A stretch of 26,546 bases of DNA from CAYWTX01 sp964461295 (GTDB taxonomy: Bacteria; Planctomycetota; Phycisphaerae; SM23-33): positions 1-26,546 of the forward strand of contig CAYWTX010000392.1 of assembly GCA_964461295.1 (NCBI GenBank), read 5' to 3'. Of the stretch, positions 23,475 through 26,546 are shown piece by piece. Each line of letters opens with the position of its first letter. Within the stretch, counting starts at the first letter, position 1. Below the pieces are notes generated by a model. That model was given only the letters and a program-made list of their open reading frames with translations, was not told the DNA's origin and searched no databases. A program made the position numbers and the translations under genes.

Positions 23475-25171
23475 TTCCGTGTCTCAATGACCAGAAGCGA
23501 TACCGCATGCACAGGAAGCGTAAGTTCCAGTTCCATGGCGCCGCCGGCCACGCCGACCGTACGCGGTCCGCCGACGGGTTCGAGCTTCTCGCGATCACGC
23601 ATCTGGGCGATCTGGCTATCGTCTGGCCAGTCAGGGCACCCCAGTCGCTGCCAGACCGTGTGCGCATTGGAGTGGCCTTCGTCGATACGGAACTCGGTTA
23701 CCACGGCCTTGTGAGTCTCGCCCAGACCGGTCACCCGCACATGCACGTCGCGAGACCCATCGGCGTACTGGTCGTAAACCTGATTCCACACCAGAACCTG
23801 CAGGCCATCGCCGTTCCGTGCCGCAAGTGCATCGACGCAGGGGTGCGGCGCAATGGACTTCCCGGGGCCCAGCGCCTCGGCATCGGCGGCGTCTTTCGGC
23901 CTGCGGCAGTCGCGGTTGCCGGCCTCCTCGCCCGGCGCAATGTCTTCCGATGCATCGTCGGTGCTCGCGGCGATCCGCTCATCCCCCAGGCGAGCGAGCA
24001 TCTCGAATCCGTTGAACAGCGGTTTGCGTATGCCCATCGGGTCGAAGATCGCCCGCGTCCCCTCAAAACAGCGCATTCCATGAAAGTAGAACGTCCATTG
24101 AGTGATCAGTTCCAGGTTGATCCGCTCGCGCGCTGTCAGATCGAGCAGCTCTTTCACACAGCGAATGAGGAACACAGGAAAGTAGGAGGTGTTCCGATAC
24201 TGAAAGTCAGGACTGTCGTAGATCCCGCCCGGCGACCACACGTCGATGTCCCATTCGTTGCACAGCAGCGGCAGGTCTCGGAACTTCGGGAACTTCCGGA
24301 TCGCTTCCACGTGGCGCAGCATGTCGCGGCGGGCCACGAGGTCGAAATCGGGGTTGGGAACACGGGCATCCCGCTTGCCGGTGCCCTTGGTGTGAAACGA
24401 AATGAAGTCCAGCCGCGTTCCGGCCCGGCCGGTCGCGAAGTTGGTGCCGGAATCGCAATGCCGGAGGAACACCTCCAGGAACTCAGTGCGGTTGGCGATG
24501 TCGGGACCTCCGACCCGAAGCTGGTCATCGGCTGCAAGAATGCCGTCCACCGCATAGTCATGCACTTTGAGGAACATCCGCTCGCGCTCGGAGCGGTACT
24601 GGGGGTCCTTCGTGTCGCCATCCGGTCTGAGGTTGAAGTAAGAGAAGTGATCCGGTTCGTTCCATGACGAGAAGTACCAGGTGCGGACCTCGTCGCGCCC
24701 GTAGCGTTCAATGAGGTGCAGGGCGAACTGGCGATTCAACTCGCGCCACTTGTCGAAGTCCTTCGGCGGGAACCGCCCGCTCTCGTACGGTTTGGCCTGC
24801 GGAAGCGACGAGAGCGCGTGGGGCATGAAATCCAGTTCGGCCATCGGCTTGCAGCCGTTGGCCACGTAAACGTCATAGACCCGATCGACGGTTGACCAGT
24901 CATACGCCGGTTGTCCGTCGGCGGTTTCCCGATAGCAGTTGGTCGACCCCTCGTAGACCGCACCGCGCAGGTTGCTGGAGGAGAAGATGTTGTGGTTCCG
25001 AATCCAGAACGGCCCGTCGTTGAGTGCCGCAATCTCGGCGAAGATGCGCTTGCCGAGCGGCGTGTAGGTCCAGTTGATCTCGTCGTAGCCGATGGAGCGC
25101 CAGATGCGCTTCAGCGGGCCAAGCGAACGGGCGGCATCGACGGTGATCGTAACGGCTTTCTCCGTGCTCAT
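23471..25171 (-). CDS. glycoside hydrolase family 39 protein (beta-xylosidase/alpha-L-iduronidase family), cytoplasmic
   Basis: A 566-residue protein starting MSTEKAVTITVD, with no signal peptide. The clan GH-A barrel is complete: acid/base Glu172 in WYFSSWNEPD, His260 in DFISFHTKG, and nucleophile Glu306 in PLLCNEWDID. The IGYDEINW opening near residue 27 is typical of GH39. A charged, probably disordered insertion at about 403-445 precedes a C-terminal beta-sandwich (VDALAARNGDGLQVLVWN and onward). The frame is open 34 codons further upstream, but inside the UroD-like gene. The ATG at 25171 overlaps that gene's stop as ATGA and has AAGGGAG five bases before it. GH39 enzymes cleave xylosides or iduronides; with a uronate-type isomerase next door, an acidic sugar is a plausible but unproven substrate. 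Confidence 0.88.
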   Translation of the reverse strand: MSTEKAVTITVDAARSLGPLKRIWRSIGYDEINWTYTPLGKRIFAEIAALNDGPFWIRNHNIFSSSNLRGAVYEGSTNCYRETADGQPAYDWSTVDRVYDVYVANGCKPMAELDFMPHALSSLPQAKPYESGRFPPKDFDKWRELNRQFALHLIERYGRDEVRTWYFSSWNEPDHFSYFNLRPDGDTKDPQYRSERERMFLKVHDYAVDGILAADDQLRVGGPDIANRTEFLEVFLRHCDSGTNFATGRAGTRLDFISFHTKGTGKRDARVPNPDFDLVARRDMLRHVEAIRKFPKFRDLPLLCNEWDIDVWSPGGIYDSPDFQYRNTSYFPVFLIRCVKELLDLTARERINLELITQWTFYFHGMRCFEGTRAIFDPMGIRKPLFNGFEMLARLGDERIAASTDDASEDIAPGEEAGNRDCRRPKDAADAEALGPGKSIAPHPCVDALAARNGDGLQVLVWNQVYDQYADGSRDVHVRVTGLGETHKAVVTEFRIDEGHSNAHTVWQRLGCPDWPDDSQIAQMRDREKLEPVGGPRTVGVAGGAMELELTLPVHAVSLLVIETRK

Positions 25172-26304
25172 CGGGTCTCCCTTTCCATGATCTCCCACAC
25201 TTTCTCCACATAATACCGGTAGTTCTCCAACGGCGTGCCGTTGGGAACGCGATGATCCAGTGCGATCACGCAACCGCCGGTCTTCACCATCGGCGGAATC
25301 TTGTACTCCAGTTCCCGTTCCATGGCGGCCTTGGACTGGCGCAGGACGTGTTTGTCAATGCCCCCATAGAACGCAAGGCGCTGGCCATATTTGCGGCGAA
25401 TCTGGACGATGTCCATGCCGGCCGCAGGTTCCATCGGATGCATGCAGTTGAGCCCCGTCTCCAGGAACGCGTCGATGACCGGGTTCATGTCGCCGTCGCT
25501 GTCCTGGTCGAACAGCCGTGCGCCGCGCTCGCGCAACAGGTCCCAGATCCGCCGGTAGTAGGGCGCGATGAACTGGCGTATCTGGCTCGGGCCCGCCAGC
25601 GGACCGGACTTGCCCGCCATATCCTCGTGGACGGACAGCACGTCGATCGCCACGGCCCGCGATGCCCGCTCCAGCACCCGGAACGCCGTATCGCTGATCG
25701 TCTGCACGATGTCGTGAACAAGCTCAGGCTGTTCGTAGTACCCCACGCACAACGCCTCCTCGCCCATCATCTCCCGCGGCTCGTTGAAGCCGCCGGGAAT
25801 GCCCACGATGATCACGCGGTCTTCCTCGCGGTTGCGGGCGGCCCTGGCCTCCAGGTCTCCGGGTATCCGAGACTCGTCGAACTGGTACCACGGCTTGATC
25901 TTCAACCAGTCGTCCATGGTCCTGACCGGGTATTCCTGCGGCATGGCCAGCGTGGCGTAGCCCTTGGGCAGTTTCATCACGCGCCCGATGGCGTCGCGCC
26001 AGATCCTGTGCTGATCGGTTTCTTCGATCACCTCTTCAGGATGCCCGCCGCAACGGCCGGTGTTCAGCGAAAGCCCGCCGGTCCGCACGCAGCGATAGCG
26101 AAACGCGGAGAAATCCAGCTCCGCAGGCGTCGCCCCTTGCTCCTCCCATTCCTCCTTCAAGCCAATGAGCGGACCGAAGATCTCCGTGAACAGCGGACGA
26201 TCGCTCCGCTGGAACGTCATGTAGTCCAGGTACTCATCGCGCCCGACGCTCGGCCGCCGGTCGATGGCCAGCGACTCGTGCGTTGCCCACTTCAGCTTTC
26301 TCAC
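25168..26304 (-). CDS. uroporphyrinogen decarboxylase-like (URO-D superfamily) protein of unknown substrate
   Basis: A 378-residue cytoplasmic protein. Superfamily landmarks include VLSVHEDMAGKSGPLAGPS (223-240), an APYYRRIWDLLRERGA helix, LFDQDSDGDMNPVID, GLNCMHPMEPAAGMD (284-298), LAFYGGIDKHVL and GGCVIALDHRVPNGTPLENY (343-362). True HemE and the MtaA/CmuA methyltransferases belong to this fold. The zinc-binding His-x-Cys pair expected in the methyltransferases is absent (HED is found at 226-228), and no corrinoid protein is nearby, so neither heme synthesis nor classical methyl transfer is supported. Similar URO-D-like proteins occur beside glycoside hydrolase genes in PVC bacteria. Start: a GTG at 26304 with GGAG five bases upstream. 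It leads the unit containing the GH39, KduI/IolB-like and GH2-like genes. Confidence 0.85.
   Translation of the reverse strand: MRKLKWATHESLAIDRRPSVGRDEYLDYMTFQRSDRPLFTEIFGPLIGLKEEWEEQGATPAELDFSAFRYRCVRTGGLSLNTGRCGGHPEEVIEETDQHRIWRDAIGRVMKLPKGYATLAMPQEYPVRTMDDWLKIKPWYQFDESRIPGDLEARAARNREEDRVIIVGIPGGFNEPREMMGEEALCVGYYEQPELVHDIVQTISDTAFRVLERASRAVAIDVLSVHEDMAGKSGPLAGPSQIRQFIAPYYRRIWDLLRERGARLFDQDSDGDMNPVIDAFLETGLNCMHPMEPAAGMDIVQIRRKYGQRLAFYGGIDKHVLRQSKAAMERELEYKIPPMVKTGGCVIALDHRVPNGTPLENYRYYVEKVWEIMERETR
25177..25183 (-). promoter_or_regulatory. Shine-Dalgarno AAGGGAG deciding the GH39 start
   Basis: AAGGGAG lies five bases before the ATG at 25171. It places the GH39 start at the ATGA overlap and not at the upstream end of the open frame (25273). 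Confidence 0.55.
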
Positions 26305-26309
26305 TGTGT

Positions 26310-26313
26310 CTCC
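26310..26313 (-). promoter_or_regulatory. Shine-Dalgarno GGAG of the URO-D-like gene with GTG start
   Basis: GGAG lies five bases before the GTG at 26304-26302 and supports the non-ATG start. The 86-nt gap upstream of it holds no obvious terminator, so cotranscription with the partial gene at the window edge is possible. Confidence 0.45.
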
Positions 26314-26390
26314 AAAGCAATAGAAGTCATCGCTCGTCCTCGCATCGCTGCCTCAATGTCGCACAACCGTACAAACTCAGCCTATCCCAG

Positions 26391-26546
26391 TCAAAGCGGA
26401 ACGGCCGTTCTCTCGGCAAGGCGTCCGGCCCTGCTGAGGACCGCCTCGAACTCCTCGGCCGTCACGGCCGATCTCTTCAGGTTGTCCTTGGCGGCCGTGC
26501 GACCGATGCGAAGCGGCCGGACCTCGAGAAGCTTGTTTGCCTGGGC
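26391..26546 (-). CDS. unrecognised protein, C-terminal 51 residues only
   Basis: The minus-strand frame is open from the window edge to a TGA at 26391-26393. It encodes a charged, helical tail including NKLLEVRPLRIGRTAAKDNL and VTAEEFEAVLSRAGRLAERT. Codon use is GC-rich at third positions like the neighbouring genes, which supports a real gene. Its N-terminus is outside the window, and I do not recognise the family. It lies 86 nt upstream of the URO-D-like gene on the same strand and may be part of the same unit. Confidence 0.55.
   Translation of the reverse strand, partial: AQANKLLEVRPLRIGRTAAKDNLKRSAVTAEEFEAVLSRAGRLAERTAVPL

Noticed and set aside
26328..26349. Direct repeat CATCGCT-N8-CATCGCT upstream of the URO-D-like gene as an AraC site
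   Set aside because: Seven-base units at 15-bp spacing are short and the spacing does not match typical AraC half-sites; it could easily be chance.

Overview
This is a GC-rich stretch of a bacterial chromosome that reads as a carbohydrate-utilisation region. It encodes several large secreted proteins (beta-helices, CBM9-like domains, a beta-propeller, a DUF5107/TPR protein), glycoside hydrolase families (GH39, GH172/DUF2961, a GH2-like protein), a KduI/IolB-type isomerase, a uroporphyrinogen-decarboxylase-like protein and one AraC regulator. This repertoire, with Pro-Ala-Ser-rich linkers (PASRPAS, TQPAS, RPAT) recurring in unrelated proteins, suggests a PVC-group bacterium, most likely a planctomycete of the Phycisphaerae type. 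That assignment is inference: there is no rRNA or marker gene here, and related candidate phyla remain possible. No SusC/SusD pair, sulfatase, ABC transporter, tRNA, rRNA or CRISPR array was seen.

Layout. Positions 1-1030 are a scrapyard of gene ends: an RHS-repeat fragment running in frame into a frameshifted IS66 transposase C-terminus (plus strand), then the C-terminal end of a sugar phosphate isomerase/epimerase abutting a half-length MFS transporter (minus strand). From 14336 down to 1768 lies a long minus-strand operon: SDR dehydrogenase, GH172/DUF2961 protein, chimeric beta-helix protein, beta-propeller/CBM9 protein, beta-helix/FN3 protein, DUF5107-TPR protein, and the broken MFS gene. 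From 18353 to 14444 is a two-gene unit: a secreted multi-module DJ-1/PfpI protein and a CBM9 protein. The only intact plus-strand gene, an AraC-type regulator (18475-19389), diverges from this unit across a 121-bp gap with a perfect 9-bp dyad. From 26304 down to 19529 is a third unit: UroD-like protein, GH39 enzyme, KduI/IolB-like isomerase and secreted GH2-like protein. The C-terminus of an unrecognised gene lies at the right edge.

Organisation. Genes are tightly coupled: four ATGA start/stop overlaps (3795-3798, 12401-12404, 23471-23474, 25168-25171) and a 13-nt overlap at 9207-9219. The proposed reading is that secreted beta-helix, CBM9 and propeller proteins bind or process a polysaccharide outside the cell or in the periplasm. 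The leaderless GH39, KduI/IolB-like, SDR and UroD-like proteins would then act on released sugars in the cytoplasm, under AraC control. The substrate cannot be read from the sequence; an isomerase of the uronate/inositol type and a GH39 hint at acidic or furanosidic sugars. The most unusual features are the apparent loss of catalytic residues in three proteins (PfpI modules 2 and 4, GH2-like, possibly GH172) and the patchwork beta-helix protein.
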